From Alteromonas sp. 1_MG-2023 (GTDB taxonomy: Bacteria > Pseudomonadota > Gammaproteobacteria > Enterobacterales > Alteromonadaceae): a stretch of DNA of 64,000 bases. Position numbers and translations under genes: made by a program. Shown here piece by piece: positions 26,947 through 36,034 of the stretch. The first letter of the stretch is position 1, and each line of letters starts with the position of its first letter. Under the pieces are notes generated by a model that made no database searches, was not told the origin of the DNA, and saw nothing but the letters and a program-made list of their open reading frames with translations. The stretch is taken from contig NZ_JAUOQH010000017.1 of the NCBI RefSeq assembly GCF_030547075.1, positions 1-64,000 of the forward strand, written 5' to 3'.

Positions 26947-27114
26947 ATGTTACGTTGGGCTTTAATATTTTTAGTTGTTGCATTAGTTGCAGCAGTATTA
27001 GGATTTGGTGGAATTGCTGGTTCTGCAGCGGGTATCGCCAAAATTATATTTGGTATTTTTGTCATTCTACTGATCATTTCAATTGTTATGAATATGGTCA
27101 GGGGCAAAAGGTAG
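26947..27114 (+). CDS. DUF1328 small membrane protein (YtjA-like)
   Basis: 55 residues: [20 protein letters not shown], then [20 protein letters not shown], then a tail ending MVRGKR. Two membrane segments separated by a [11 protein letters not shown] turn match DUF1328/YtjA proteins, tiny inner-membrane proteins of unknown role, often stress-induced. An AAGGGA Shine-Dalgarno site lies at 26934-26939. A strong terminator follows at 27168. Confidence 0.88.
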   Translation: MLRWALIFLVVALVAAVLGFGGIAGSAAGIAKIIFGIFVILLIISIVMNMVRGKR

Positions 27115-27167
27115 GCAACCGCCAATTTAAAAAAATTGGTTGTAAGACTTGTAGTAAGTCTGAATTA

Positions 27168-27206
27168 AACAGCTATTAGTCATTTGATTAATGGCTGTTT
27201 TTTTTT
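27168..27206 (+). terminator. Intrinsic terminator after the DUF1328 gene
   Basis: AACAGCTATTA (27168-27178) pairs with TAATGGCTGTT (27189-27199), with one G-T wobble, followed by an uninterrupted T-run. A smaller hairpin CCAATTT/AAATTGG lies just upstream at 27122-27139. Confidence 0.85.
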
Positions 27207-27263
27207 AGCTTCCGCCTTATCAATAAAGAGCGTGTCAATGAACACTGGTCAATGGAGAGCATC

Positions 27264-27509
27264 ATGAGTAACAAACAGCTAATTACGAATGTAGGTATCG
27301 GACTTGCCGCAGCATCTGCAGGCATATTGGCAAGAAAAACGCTTCAGAAGTCATGGGAAAAGGTGACTAATGAACCAGCCCCGAAAGATAAAGGAAGTGA
27401 AAACACAGACCTTAAAGAGGCCGTCACCTGGGCAGTCGTGTCAGGCATAGGTGCCGGTGCTGCTAGAATGGCCGTTCAATATGCGCTTGATAAACGTGAA
27501 TCTAAATAG
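27264..27509 (+). CDS. DUF4235 family small membrane protein
   Basis: 81 residues from the ATG at 27264; an ATG at 27252 lies upstream, but GGAGAG between them is a good Shine-Dalgarno site for 27264. SNKQLITNVGIGLAAASAGI, LARKTLQKSWEKVTNEPAPK and AVTWAVVSGIGAGAARMAVQ show two hydrophobic helices flanking a charged loop, the DUF4235 pattern. Function unknown. With the DUF1328 protein just upstream it makes a pair of tiny stress-type membrane proteins, though a terminator separates them. Confidence 0.75.
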   Translation: MSNKQLITNVGIGLAAASAGILARKTLQKSWEKVTNEPAPKDKGSENTDLKEAVTWAVVSGIGAGAARMAVQYALDKRESK

Positions 27510-27595
27510 TGTTTTCAGATTGATATCCCTTATAAATATCGGAATTTATATGAGATATCAAGATATTGGGTATGTATGTTGGCTTTCTCATGAAG

Positions 27596-27640
27596 AAGGG
27601 TCAGAGTAATTTCAAATAGATAATGTACTCTGACCCCATT
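27596..27640. repeat. REP-like palindromic element, degenerate left arm
   Basis: The left arm is weakened (AAGGGTCAGAGTAA at 27596-27609); the right arm GTACTCTGACCCCATT at 27625-27640 is perfect. Confidence 0.85.
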
Positions 27641-27651
27641 ATTTCTCTTAA

Positions 27652-28989
27652 CTATTTACCCTGGACTCTGCCTATCTCCCTTCTGGTATAAAAGAAGGCA
27701 ATAACGGCACTTAAAATAACGACGGTAACAATGGTGTAGAACATAGACACCATGGGATAGCCCCACACTACAATCAGCATATAATTAATTATAGCGGGCA
27801 CAACAAGTTGACGAGCAATGCCTAAATACATAGGAAACATAGGCTTTTGCATTGCCTGTAATATAGCCACACTTTGAAACAAAACCACGTAAGCGTAAAA
27901 AGCTAATGTATCAATTCTAAGGTAGGTAACGCCTGTGTTTTTAATTGCGCTATCGCTGGTAAAAAGGCTCATCGCCAGCGGCGAAAGAAAATACATAATT
28001 GGAACAGACACTACCGCCATAAAGAAACCGATTAACAACCCTTTGCGATACGTTTCTCCAACGCGGTCGTAACGGTTCACGCCCATATTTTGACCCGCTA
28101 TCGCCATTACCGCACTATTTAGCCCTAAAGCTGGCAGCAATAACACTTGCTCTAGGCGCAGCCCTACGGTATACCCCGCCACATGTTCACTACCAAATTG
28201 ACCAATAAGCGCTACGGTAATAAACCCACCTAAAATGATAGTGAGCATATTAAAGCTAGCAGGCAGTACTTGTTTTAATAACGCCTGCCAGCGTTCTTTA
28301 TCAAAGGCTGGCATAACCGATATATTTAATCGCTTCATCAGCACGCGGAACAAGTAAAACGCGGTGGCAAACTTGATAACCACAGTGGCCAGCGCTATAC
28401 CGCTTACGCCTAAATCGAGTACGAAAGTAAAAAATGGATTGAGCCCAAAATTCGCAATAAAACCAATCATTAGCGCGTTTCGGTTAGACTTAGTATCGCC
28501 TAACGCCATTAACGCGCCCGCAGCACCGAAAGATAAGGTAAAGCCTACCGACCCTGCCAGCGTTACCCATAAGTACTCCATTGCAAGTGGCTCAATGTGC
28601 GGCTCTGCGCCAAGCAACACAACAAGAGGCTGTGCAGCAAAAAAACCGATAATACACGACACTGCGCTAAAGGCGATAGCTAGGCCGCTAACGTTATCTA
28701 ACCACCCTTTCACTTCGTGGGTTTCCCCTCTTCCAGCGCCCGGGGCAATCATTGCCGAAGCCCCGGTTTGAATGCCAATACCAATAGATAGCAATAAGAA
28801 GAAAACGCTGGATGCGATAGATAAACCGGCCAATGCATTATCAGACAAATAGCCAGCAAACCAAATATCAGTCAGGTTATACAATGTATTAAAAATCATG
28901 CCCGTAGATGCCGGGATAGCAAGCCGCACCATGTGGCCGACAATAGCGCCTTCCGTCAACGATGGTTCAGATTTGGTTGCTTCTTGCAT
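27652..28989 (-). CDS. MATE-family multidrug efflux transporter
   Basis: 445 residues, with about twelve membrane segments in two pseudo-symmetric halves. GHMVRLAIPASTGMIFNTLYNLTDIWFAGYLSD near the N-terminus and the internal QVLPASFNMLTIILGGFITVALIGQFGSEHVAGYTVGLRLEQVLLLPALGLNSAVMAIAGQNMG are classic MATE repeats. These proteins export cationic compounds using sodium or proton gradients. A single gene ending beside a REP element. Confidence 0.92.
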   Translation of the reverse strand: MQEATKSEPSLTEGAIVGHMVRLAIPASTGMIFNTLYNLTDIWFAGYLSDNALAGLSIASSVFFLLLSIGIGIQTGASAMIAPGAGRGETHEVKGWLDNVSGLAIAFSAVSCIIGFFAAQPLVVLLGAEPHIEPLAMEYLWVTLAGSVGFTLSFGAAGALMALGDTKSNRNALMIGFIANFGLNPFFTFVLDLGVSGIALATVVIKFATAFYLFRVLMKRLNISVMPAFDKERWQALLKQVLPASFNMLTIILGGFITVALIGQFGSEHVAGYTVGLRLEQVLLLPALGLNSAVMAIAGQNMGVNRYDRVGETYRKGLLIGFFMAVVSVPIMYFLSPLAMSLFTSDSAIKNTGVTYLRIDTLAFYAYVVLFQSVAILQAMQKPMFPMYLGIARQLVVPAIINYMLIVVWGYPMVSMFYTIVTVVILSAVIAFFYTRREIGRVQGK

Positions 28990-29058
28990 TAGCTTCCTCG
29001 GCTACAACGAATACTCGCAACAACATACCGATATTTAAGCCCGCTGGAAATGGAAAAG

Positions 29059-29116
29059 AATGGGGTCAGAGTACTTTTAGCGGATTAAGTAGGAGGTAAT
29101 GTACTCTGACCTCATT
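29059..29116. repeat. REP-like palindromic element
   Basis: The left arm AATGGGGTCAGAGTAC is at 29059-29074 and the right arm GTACTCTGACCTCATT, with one change, at 29101-29116. It lies between the divergent MATE gene and the LexA-box promoter. Confidence 0.9.
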
Positions 29117-29143
29117 ATTCTTTCTTTTATCTTGGTATGCAAT

Positions 29144-29171
29144 TGTACTGTATATTTATACATGATATAAC
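29144..29171 (+). promoter_or_regulatory. LexA (SOS) box overlapping a promoter
   Basis: TACTGTATATTTATACATGA at 29146-29165 differs from the enterobacterial SOS consensus (CTGT-N8-ACAG, preceded by TA) only in the last bases (ACAT for ACAG). It lies between a -35-like TTGTAC (29144-29149) and a -10-like TATAAC (29166-29171) spaced by 16 bases, so bound LexA would block the polymerase. The first gene, 110 bases downstream, is a DNA-repair-type radical SAM protein. Confidence 0.7.
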
Positions 29172-29281
29172 GTTTTTTATATTCTGAAAACGAAATAACC
29201 GATACACACATGTCTCATTTCATAATTTGTTACTGAAGCCACTGACTGTGTGTATTGGTTTAGAGAAAGTATAAATCTGCG

Positions 29282-30523
29282 ATGCATGACAAACTGATAC
29301 AAAAGCTCGAAATTCTCTCAGATGCAGCCAAGTATGACGCTTCATGTGCAAGCGGTTCTGCAGGTAAACGAAAGGCTGGCAAAACCGATAAAACTGGCAT
29401 AGGTTCTCTTACCGGTGGTACGGGTATATGCCACAGTTTTACCCCTGATGGGCGGTGTGTGTCTTTACTTAAGATACTAATGACGAACTACTGTATTTAC
29501 GATTGTCACTATTGCATTAATAGAGTGTCGAGCAGTGTTCGCCGTGCTCGTTTTTCTGTTAAAGAAACCGTAGATCTAACACTGAATTTTTATAAGCGTA
29601 ACTATATCGAGGGCTTATTTCTTAGCTCAGGCATTGTAGGTTCTCCAGACCTTACAATGGAAAGTATGGTGCGTATTGCCAAATCTTTACGTCTCGATCA
29701 CGGGTTTAAAGGGTATATTCACCTTAAGACAATCCCTAATGCTTCGCCTGAACTACAGGCCGAAGCCGGTTTATTTGCCGACAGGCTTAGCATTAATGTA
29801 GAAATGCCGACCCAACCATCTTTAAACAAGTACGCACCAGAAAAAGACCTCGGCGCTATTCATAGCTCGATGAATACACTGAAAGACAAAATAGCTGAGC
29901 ATAAAGTTGATAAAACCCATACAGGTAAACGCCCTCCTCGCTTTGCTCCTGGCGGACAGTCTACTCAAATGATCATAGGGGCCGATGGTTCGAATGATAA
30001 AGTTATCTTGGGTACCAGCGTTAAACTTTATAGCGAACAAAAGCTACGCCGCGTTTATTACTCAGCGTTCTCGCCAATACCAGATGCTTCAGAAGTTTTG
30101 CCGCTAAAGCCAGCGCCTTTAATTCGCGAGCATCGTCTTTATCAGGCTGATTGGCTTTTGCGTTTTTATGGATTCAAGCTTGATGAAATATTACATGATG
30201 ACATGCTAGATATGGACCATGATCCTAAACTTGCGTGGGCATTGCGCAATCGTCATTTGTTCCCCATTGATTTAAATAAAGCCGACAAAATGATGTTGTT
30301 ACGAATTCCTGGCCTTGGTGCGCGCACCGTTCAAAAGATTCTAACTATTCGCCGCTATGCAAAGCTCAGTTGGATGGATCTTACGAAAATGCGTTTGCCA
30401 CTACAAAAGCTGAAACCTTTTATTAGCGTAAGCGACTACTCTCCTGATATTCATCTACTCGATAGCAACAATTTTGAACTGCAATTCAAACAGCCAAAGC
30501 AGTTTGAGCTATTCAGTGCCTAA
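29282..30523 (+). CDS. Putative DNA modification/repair radical SAM protein (TIGR03916)
   Basis: 413 residues. The iron-sulfur motif is NYCIYDCHYC (CxxxCxxC, about residues 75-82), set within KILMTNYCIYDCHYCINRVSS. A helix-hairpin-helix-like DNA-binding segment follows near the C-terminus (MMLLRIPGLGARTVQKILTI, about 338-357). This matches the family named for its linkage with uracil-DNA-glycosylase-like proteins. Its partner gene lies 22 bases downstream. The substrate is unknown; DNA is inferred from the HhH, the partner and the LexA box. The start is ATG 29282. Confidence 0.9.
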   Translation: MHDKLIQKLEILSDAAKYDASCASGSAGKRKAGKTDKTGIGSLTGGTGICHSFTPDGRCVSLLKILMTNYCIYDCHYCINRVSSSVRRARFSVKETVDLTLNFYKRNYIEGLFLSSGIVGSPDLTMESMVRIAKSLRLDHGFKGYIHLKTIPNASPELQAEAGLFADRLSINVEMPTQPSLNKYAPEKDLGAIHSSMNTLKDKIAEHKVDKTHTGKRPPRFAPGGQSTQMIIGADGSNDKVILGTSVKLYSEQKLRRVYYSAFSPIPDASEVLPLKPAPLIREHRLYQADWLLRFYGFKLDEILHDDMLDMDHDPKLAWALRNRHLFPIDLNKADKMMLLRIPGLGARTVQKILTIRRYAKLSWMDLTKMRLPLQKLKPFISVSDYSPDIHLLDSNNFELQFKQPKQFELFSA

Positions 30524-30545
30524 TTGAAGTAGGATTAGGATTAAG

Positions 30546-31340
30546 ATGAAAACAATCACAATTACTTCAGTGCCTGGATACGACGAGTGGCGCACGGCAT
30601 CAAGAGAATGTTTGGCGCAATCTATTCCCCCTGAAAACATTATTTGGCAAAGTGCAGAGTCTATTCAAGACGACCTGTTTGGCGATAGTGAACAGCTTAT
30701 GCCCGCCCCTAGAGGGCAGGTAAAACACTCTATTCCCAAGACAGTCTTAATGCTTATTCAATATGCGCTGTGTCATCGCGATGTTAGCCGTTTTGCATTA
30801 TGTTACCGGGTGTTATGGCGCGTTGTTTTCGAAAACAAAAACCTTATTAAGTTAAAAACTGACGACGATATAATGCAGCTAATTACGTTAGCCAAAGCGG
30901 TAAAACGCGATGCGTATAAAATGAGTGCATTTTTGAGGTTTAGAGAGGTAGTTCATGACGAACAAGAGCACTTTATCGCGTGGTATGAACCAGAGCATTT
31001 TAGTTTAGAGGTTAAGCTCGACTTCTTTCAAACCCGCTTTAAGAATATGCGGTGGTCTATACTCACGCCTTACCGGGCAGCTCATTGGGATACTGAAAAG
31101 CTAGTTTTAGAAGATAACCCCGACCCGAGTGTATTTCCAGATGACGACCGTATCGAAAAATATTGGCTAACTTATTATGCCAATATTTTTAACCCCGCCC
31201 GTATCAAAAAGAGCGCAATGCTAAGCTCCATGCCTAAAAAGTACTGGAAGAATATGCCTGAAACATCATTAATCGACGATATGATAAAACAATCGGATGC
31301 CAGAGCCCGCAAAATGATAGTAGATGGGAATAAGCGCTAG
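30546..31340 (+). CDS. TIGR03915 family putative DNA metabolism protein
   Basis: 264 residues. YDEWRTASRECLAQSIPPENIIWQ, FENKNLIKLKTDDDIMQLITLAKAVKRDAYKMSAFLRFREV and RWSILTPYRAAHWDTEKLVLEDN match the partner family of the radical SAM protein upstream, 22 bases away in the same operon. In some bacteria this domain is fused to a uracil-DNA-glycosylase-like domain; here the protein ends without it, at KRxxKMIVDGNKR-like basic sequence. A LexA-type box before the pair suggests DNA-damage induction. Confidence 0.88.
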   Translation: MKTITITSVPGYDEWRTASRECLAQSIPPENIIWQSAESIQDDLFGDSEQLMPAPRGQVKHSIPKTVLMLIQYALCHRDVSRFALCYRVLWRVVFENKNLIKLKTDDDIMQLITLAKAVKRDAYKMSAFLRFREVVHDEQEHFIAWYEPEHFSLEVKLDFFQTRFKNMRWSILTPYRAAHWDTEKLVLEDNPDPSVFPDDDRIEKYWLTYYANIFNPARIKKSAMLSSMPKKYWKNMPETSLIDDMIKQSDARARKMIVDGNKR

Positions 31341-31363
31341 TTTTGATGATGTGTATGACAAAA

Positions 31364-31409
31364 AATGGGGTCAGAGTACTTTTAAGAGATAATCTACTCT
31401 GACCCCTTT
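31364..31409. repeat. REP-like palindromic element abutting a gene remnant
   Basis: The left arm AATGGGGTCAGAGTAC is at 31364-31379 and the right arm CTACTCTGACCCCTTT at 31394-31409. The frame of the TPR remnant begins immediately after it. Confidence 0.9.
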
Positions 31410-31410
31410 A

Positions 31411-31675
31411 TTATGCGGCGTTAAACAAAAAAGACTTTGACTCTGCCATTGCAATTTTTAAGAAAAATGTAGCTCGCTTCCCTAACAAGTCTGATGCCTA
31501 CGACAGCCTAGCGGACGGTTATGAAGCTAATGGTAATTTAGCCATGGCGCTTGAAATGAGAGAGAAAGCGCTAGCAATGAGCTATGAAGAAAATGTAGAA
31601 AATGGTGCTTTTAAAACGCGGTTGGCTAACTTGCGAAAGAAGATTGCGGAAGGTGTTGAAGTTGGAGCTCCTTGA
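31411..31675 (+). pseudogene. C-terminal remnant of a TPR-containing protein
   Basis: The frame reads AALNKKDFDSAIAIFKKNVA, RFPNKSDAYDSLADGYEANG, NLAMALEMREKALAMSYEEN and on to a stop at 31673-31675, a tetratricopeptide-type ending often found behind hydrolase domains. There is no start codon: the frame runs into a stop in the REP element on its left, so the gene was truncated. The last 140 bases recur at 34057-34196. Confidence 0.75.
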
Positions 31676-31846
31676 AAATTGTGTTTTTAGTATTTGTCTG
31701 TCAATAGAAATAATAGCAATAATTAACTAACCAAAGCTTGTACAGGCACAATCTAGAATAACTTTAGAGGTGACGGCCATAGCGATTTGATATTTTGCAC
31801 TTCGTGAACTAAGGTTAATTAATGACCACAAAAATATGGATGTTTT

Positions 31847-32425
31847 ATGGCTATTTATAAAGTTGTTATCGTCCTCTGCTTCTGTGTTGTATCAAAGCAT
31901 TCTATAGCTCAGTACTCGCCAAATATACCACCTCCGGTAGACCTTGGAATTCAAAATATTTCTCAACAAACTCAAGTCTGGTGTTGGGCTGCTGTAGCTC
32001 AGCAAATTATTGCAGCTATAAACGGTCCTCAGAATACACCCCAACAATGCGTAATGGTTGCAATTGCCAATAATGCGTCACCACAATATTGCTGTAATAA
32101 TACTCAAGGCTGTATGGTCACAGGAAGCTTGCAACAAATCCAGAGTTTGATAGCCCATTTTGGAGGACGTTATTCGTCGATTGCACCTCCAGCGGATCCG
32201 ATGACGATTTACAACGCTCTAGCATCCGGAAAGGCCATAATCATGGCCGTGAGGTCGTCCCCATATAGTGGTCATGTAGTTGTCATTAGAGGGATGCATT
32301 GGATACAAACTCGTTTTGGATTTCAACCTGTTCTTTTGATTAATGACCCAATGTCACACTTCACTCAACCAGTTCCGTTTCAAAATTTAGCTGCAATCTG
32401 GCAAGCAGCAATTCTAGTTTATTGA
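31847..32425 (+). CDS. Secreted papain-like cysteine protease
   Basis: 192 residues with a signal peptide (VVIVLCFCVVSKHSIAQ). The catalytic cysteine is in QQTQVWCWAAVAQQI (about residue 45), the histidine in PYSGHVVVIRGM (about 144), and an Asn/Asp in PVLLINDPM (about 166). This QxxxWCWAA...GHxV...DP layout is that of the papain-like C39/C70 (AvrRpt2-type) families. Extra cysteines (CVMV, YCCN, GCMV) may form disulfides, fitting secretion. With the next gene it lies in a segment bounded by 140-bp direct repeats, so was probably acquired. Confidence 0.8.
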   Translation: MAIYKVVIVLCFCVVSKHSIAQYSPNIPPPVDLGIQNISQQTQVWCWAAVAQQIIAAINGPQNTPQQCVMVAIANNASPQYCCNNTQGCMVTGSLQQIQSLIAHFGGRYSSIAPPADPMTIYNALASGKAIIMAVRSSPYSGHVVVIRGMHWIQTRFGFQPVLLINDPMSHFTQPVPFQNLAAIWQAAILVY

Positions 32426-32552
32426 TACACCTTCTCTCTAATACAGGGCATTAAGTATTATAGTTGAAGGCAGGGAAAATGAACTTATCTGATTTATCGA
32501 GACTTTCACTAAATTCGCTAATATTGAAAAAAGCATTGAGGAAGCTAGGTTA

Positions 32553-33779
32553 ATGAATAAGCAAAAAGGATACACTGAAGGACTCGATGAATGCGAATCA
32601 TTTCGAGATAATAGTTTTACGGAAATCGTTGATAGATTAAAAAAACTTGAAAAACGACAACCTGAAGAGCTTAAACCTTGGTACAAAAATGCCTCCGTTT
32701 TAGTCAACCTGTTAGCTGTTTTCGTAACGTTAACTTTCACTCTATATAACCTAATACAACAATCAGAGCACCTGAATGAAGAGGAATCTAAACATAAAAT
32801 TTCCCAACTTGATACTGCTGTTTCAACTCTTCTGCAACAACGGTTAGAGTTCTTCAAAATTCTGTTAGACACACCTCCCGGACCAATCAGGGATCAAATG
32901 GATTATACAATAAACACAATACGACAAATCTCATTGGAAGAACTGAAGCATCTGGTGGAAGAGCTTGGCGAGGATGTTCAAGTAAACCAACTTTTAACAA
33001 TTGGGCTAGAGCTATCACAAGATTCAAAATTTGAAGAAGCTCTCAATTATTATGAGTTGGCATATAAGTATACAGATAAAAATGATAGTAAATATGTGTA
33101 TATTGTCAGAAGCTTGGCATCAATTTTAATGATTCCAAACAGCCCAATTGTTGATATCGAAACAAGCAGGGAATATTGGAAAGAGGCTGTAGTAAATAGC
33201 AGCTTGCAGTCTGATGAATATAGTTTATCTGTATTAGCAAAGATCTATTTAGATTGGGGAGCAAGTGAAGCACTTTTAGGAAATATTGAAGAAGCACAGT
33301 TGCTCTTTGCCAACTCTAAAGAAACTTATGAGTCTATGTCTGAACTAAACCCAATGAGAATACAAGGCCTTTCTCGTCTTAGTAGTTATATTAATTCGGT
33401 TATAAATAAGTCTTCTATTTTGGCTGAAAACAACTTAGTAGGAATTTGGACTATCAATTACGACAATGCTAGAAAAGGATTGATGATTATTAATCAACCA
33501 AGCCACAATATGCCACCAACTGTTGACATTGAAATTTATGACAAGAATTCTACACTCGAAACTATTCTGTCAGGAAAACTATCGAGGGGAAGCTCTCTAG
33601 GCTCTTTCAAAATTTACTGGAGTGGCATCTCTTCTTCTTACAGCTCTTTTATACAAACTACAGGAACCACTACACTGGTCTCCGACGGGCCACAAAGGTT
33701 TACCGGACATGAACAATCTCTTGGCAAGCTAAAAGAAAAGATAGAAGTTATCAAGGTGGACAGTATCACTCTGAATTAA
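32553..33779 (+). CDS. Membrane-anchored TPR-like protein of unknown function
   Basis: 408 residues. A charged N-terminal part (residues 1-48) includes a coiled-coil-like EIVDRLKKLEKRQPEELK; one membrane segment, VLVNLLAVFVTLTFTLYNLI, follows at about 50-69. The middle has TPR-like helices (SKFEEALNYYELAYKYTDKN; EAQLLFANSKETYESMSELN). The C-terminal 120 residues start LVGIWTINYDNARKGLMIIN and look like a beta-rich lipocalin-like domain. No family recognised. Base use is more AT-rich than neighbours. It lies inside the repeat-bounded insert with the cysteine protease and may be its partner. Confidence 0.65.
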   Translation: MNKQKGYTEGLDECESFRDNSFTEIVDRLKKLEKRQPEELKPWYKNASVLVNLLAVFVTLTFTLYNLIQQSEHLNEEESKHKISQLDTAVSTLLQQRLEFFKILLDTPPGPIRDQMDYTINTIRQISLEELKHLVEELGEDVQVNQLLTIGLELSQDSKFEEALNYYELAYKYTDKNDSKYVYIVRSLASILMIPNSPIVDIETSREYWKEAVVNSSLQSDEYSLSVLAKIYLDWGASEALLGNIEEAQLLFANSKETYESMSELNPMRIQGLSRLSSYINSVINKSSILAENNLVGIWTINYDNARKGLMIINQPSHNMPPTVDIEIYDKNSTLETILSGKLSRGSSLGSFKIYWSGISSSYSSFIQTTGTTTLVSDGPQRFTGHEQSLGKLKEKIEVIKVDSITLN

Positions 33780-34056
33780 AACACACCCGTTCACTGTTCA
33801 AGTCCGCATCGTTGGCGAACTTTCTATTTGTAAATTGAGTCCAGATAACTGCTTTAGCATTATAATTCAAACCTTCCAACTATATTATCAATCATTAATT
33901 CTGATAAATTGAATAAGTGATTTAAACTTCACTTTTCAATAGTTAAAAAATTATTGATCGCGGGCGTATACGTCACTTCACTCTCATCGATGATGGGAGC
34001 AACAACGAGTGAAAATAAAGGCTAGAGCTGACATCATTTTAGACCTCATAAAAATA
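33780..34056. other. Non-coding right part of the repeat-bounded insert
   Basis: AT-rich sequence with no credible frame on either strand; an inverted word CACTTCACTCTCATCGATGATGGGAG-like stretch (around 33973-33999) is the only feature noticed. Confidence 0.4.
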
Positions 34057-34196
34057 AAGCTAATGGCAATTTAGCCATGGCGCTTGAAATGAGAGAGAAA
34101 GCGCTAGCAATGAGCTATGAAGAAAATGTAGAAAATGGTGCTTTTAAAACGCGGCTGGCTAACTTGCGAAAGATTGCCGAAGGTACAGGCAACTAG
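34057..34196 (+). pseudogene. Second copy of the TPR-gene 3' end (direct repeat)
   Basis: This copy of 31524-31675 keeps the frame NGNLAMALEMREKALAMSYE, ENVENGAFKTRLANLRK, then diverges in the last codons (IAEGTGN, stop). Only a handful of bases differ over about 125. Together the copies flank the protease/TPR gene pair as direct repeats. Confidence 0.85.
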
Positions 34197-34288
34197 CTAT
34201 TAAGTGCCTGAATTAGCATATTCCTAGCATTGACCAAACAATATAGTGAACGTGCGCTGGTACCTTCAAACGTAATGGAATATACATA

Positions 34289-35797
34289 ATGAAAACAAAC
34301 AAGATCTTCGCCTCTTTAACACTTTCGTTTTGTTTAGCTTCATTATTGGGCTGTACAGAGCCTGAAACCCTACCCGCCTCTCCCTCTCCTGCTGAAGAAT
34401 CAAAAGAAGCTAACCTTATAAAAACCGGGCTGGCTGAACGCATTCGTATTGAAGGGCAAGAGGTTGATTTTCAATCTTTAGAACAACGGCAGGCCTTTTA
34501 TAATGTACCTGGGGTTTCAGTTGCGTTTATGAGAAATGGGCAGCTAGCTTGGACCATGCAAAGTGGTGTTAAAGACCTAACTACTGGATTGGTTGTTGAT
34601 AAAGATACTGTATTTCAGGCAGGTAGCATTTCTAAACCCGCGTTTGCCACAGTATTAATGAAATATCGCCAAGATAACTCGCTAGATTTAGATACAGACG
34701 TAAACAATTTACTTACCAACTGGCAGCTTCCTGAACATGAATGGACAGGGCAAGAGGTAGTTTCATTACGCAGGTTGTTAAGCCATACCGCTGGCACCAC
34801 AGTGCATGGTTTCCCTGGTTACGCGGCCGGTGAAGCAGTACCTACTTTGCAGCAAGTGTTAGATGGTGTAACGCCTGCAAATACCAGCGCGGTAGTGGTT
34901 GATATTCAACCGGGCACGCAAATGCGCTATTCAGGTGGCGGTACTACGCTGGCACAACTTACCTTGCAAGATGTGTCTGGTGAACCCTTGCCGCCAATGG
35001 CACAAAAGCTTTTGTTTACACCGTTAAACATGACGCGTTCTAGTTTCGAACAACCCATCTCTCCAACTTTATCAGGCAATATGGCTACGCCCTACAATGA
35101 TGACGGTAGCCCAGTAGAAGGTGGCGCTCATACTTATGCCACGCTTGCAGCTGCGGGCATGTGGAGTACGCCATCGGATATGTTGAAAATGGCAAGCGGC
35201 GTACGTAGCGCATATTTAGGGTTAGAAACTGATTGGATAACGAAGGCCACAGCACAAGAGATATTAACCAATAATACGCCAACCAATAAAGCGCCCAATG
35301 TCGGCATAGGCTTTTTTATCAACATGGGTGAAGACGGTAAAATTCGGGGATTTGGCCATGGCGGCGCTGATAAAGGCTTTATGTCGCAGTTATATCTTGA
35401 ATTAGATACCGGCAACGGCTACGCCATTATGACTAACGGAGATCGCGGTACTCAGTTAATTAGCGAGCTGGAAATTCGCCTAAAAGAAGCCTTGGATGTG
35501 GGGTACTCGCAAGCCGAGGTTAAAAGTTTAGTGTCAATCAGCCAAACGGAGCTGAGTAAGTATATTGGTACCTACGTAGTAACAACACCGGTTGATGTTG
35601 AAATTGTACTGCAGGAAGCAAAAGACGGCTTCGTGCTTAACGCTTTACCTAATATCGAAAATGAAAAGTATTTTCATGAGGGTGGCGATCGCTTTTTTGC
35701 GAAGAACGGGAGTAGTATCAGCTTTGAGCTTGACGACAACGGAATTGTTAAAACCCTTGTGATGGATAATGACATACTTGGTGAAAGGAAGGAGTGA
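34289..35797 (+). CDS. Class C beta-lactamase-like serine hydrolase, lipoprotein
   Basis: 502 residues. A signal peptide ends in the lipobox LLGC (cysteine about 22). The SxxK nucleophile motif is SISKPAF (about 114), the YxN-like motif appears as YSGGG (about 214), and the third motif is HGGADKG (about 357). A C-terminal domain follows (about 410-500). This is the beta-lactamase/DD-peptidase-like fold, used by carboxypeptidases, esterases and peptidases; the tyrosine motif YSG instead of YAN suggests an esterase or peptidase rather than a true AmpC. Probably anchored in the outer membrane. A single gene. Confidence 0.88.
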   Translation: MKTNKIFASLTLSFCLASLLGCTEPETLPASPSPAEESKEANLIKTGLAERIRIEGQEVDFQSLEQRQAFYNVPGVSVAFMRNGQLAWTMQSGVKDLTTGLVVDKDTVFQAGSISKPAFATVLMKYRQDNSLDLDTDVNNLLTNWQLPEHEWTGQEVVSLRRLLSHTAGTTVHGFPGYAAGEAVPTLQQVLDGVTPANTSAVVVDIQPGTQMRYSGGGTTLAQLTLQDVSGEPLPPMAQKLLFTPLNMTRSSFEQPISPTLSGNMATPYNDDGSPVEGGAHTYATLAAAGMWSTPSDMLKMASGVRSAYLGLETDWITKATAQEILTNNTPTNKAPNVGIGFFINMGEDGKIRGFGHGGADKGFMSQLYLELDTGNGYAIMTNGDRGTQLISELEIRLKEALDVGYSQAEVKSLVSISQTELSKYIGTYVVTTPVDVEIVLQEAKDGFVLNALPNIENEKYFHEGGDRFFAKNGSSISFELDDNGIVKTLVMDNDILGERKE

Positions 35798-35812
35798 TTT
35801 TAGGAGATGAAA

Positions 35813-35858
35813 AATGGGGTCAGAGCACTTTTTAGAGATAATGTACTCTGACCCCATT
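35813..35858. repeat. REP-like palindromic element
   Basis: The left arm AATGGGGTCAGAGCAC (one change) is at 35813-35828 and the right arm GTACTCTGACCCCATT at 35843-35858. Confidence 0.9.
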
Positions 35859-36034
35859 ATTTGGTTGGCTCATTGTGTAGATATGTCTATGCTCGCCCCC
35901 GATATCGCTTTTATCTGATATTAATAGCGTTTACTAATGATCACATAAAGACCCATAATGGTTACTCTAATAGGTTGAAATGCAGTTAATGTAACCAAAA
36001 GCGGACTCTAAATGCTAACTTGACAGGATTTATT

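Noticed and set aside
32438-32872. Antisense 144-aa open frame over the TPR-like membrane protein gene
   Set aside because: It is rich in Ser/Cys/Arg with no family resemblance, and overlaps a longer frame with a plausible membrane segment and TPR pattern on the other strand.
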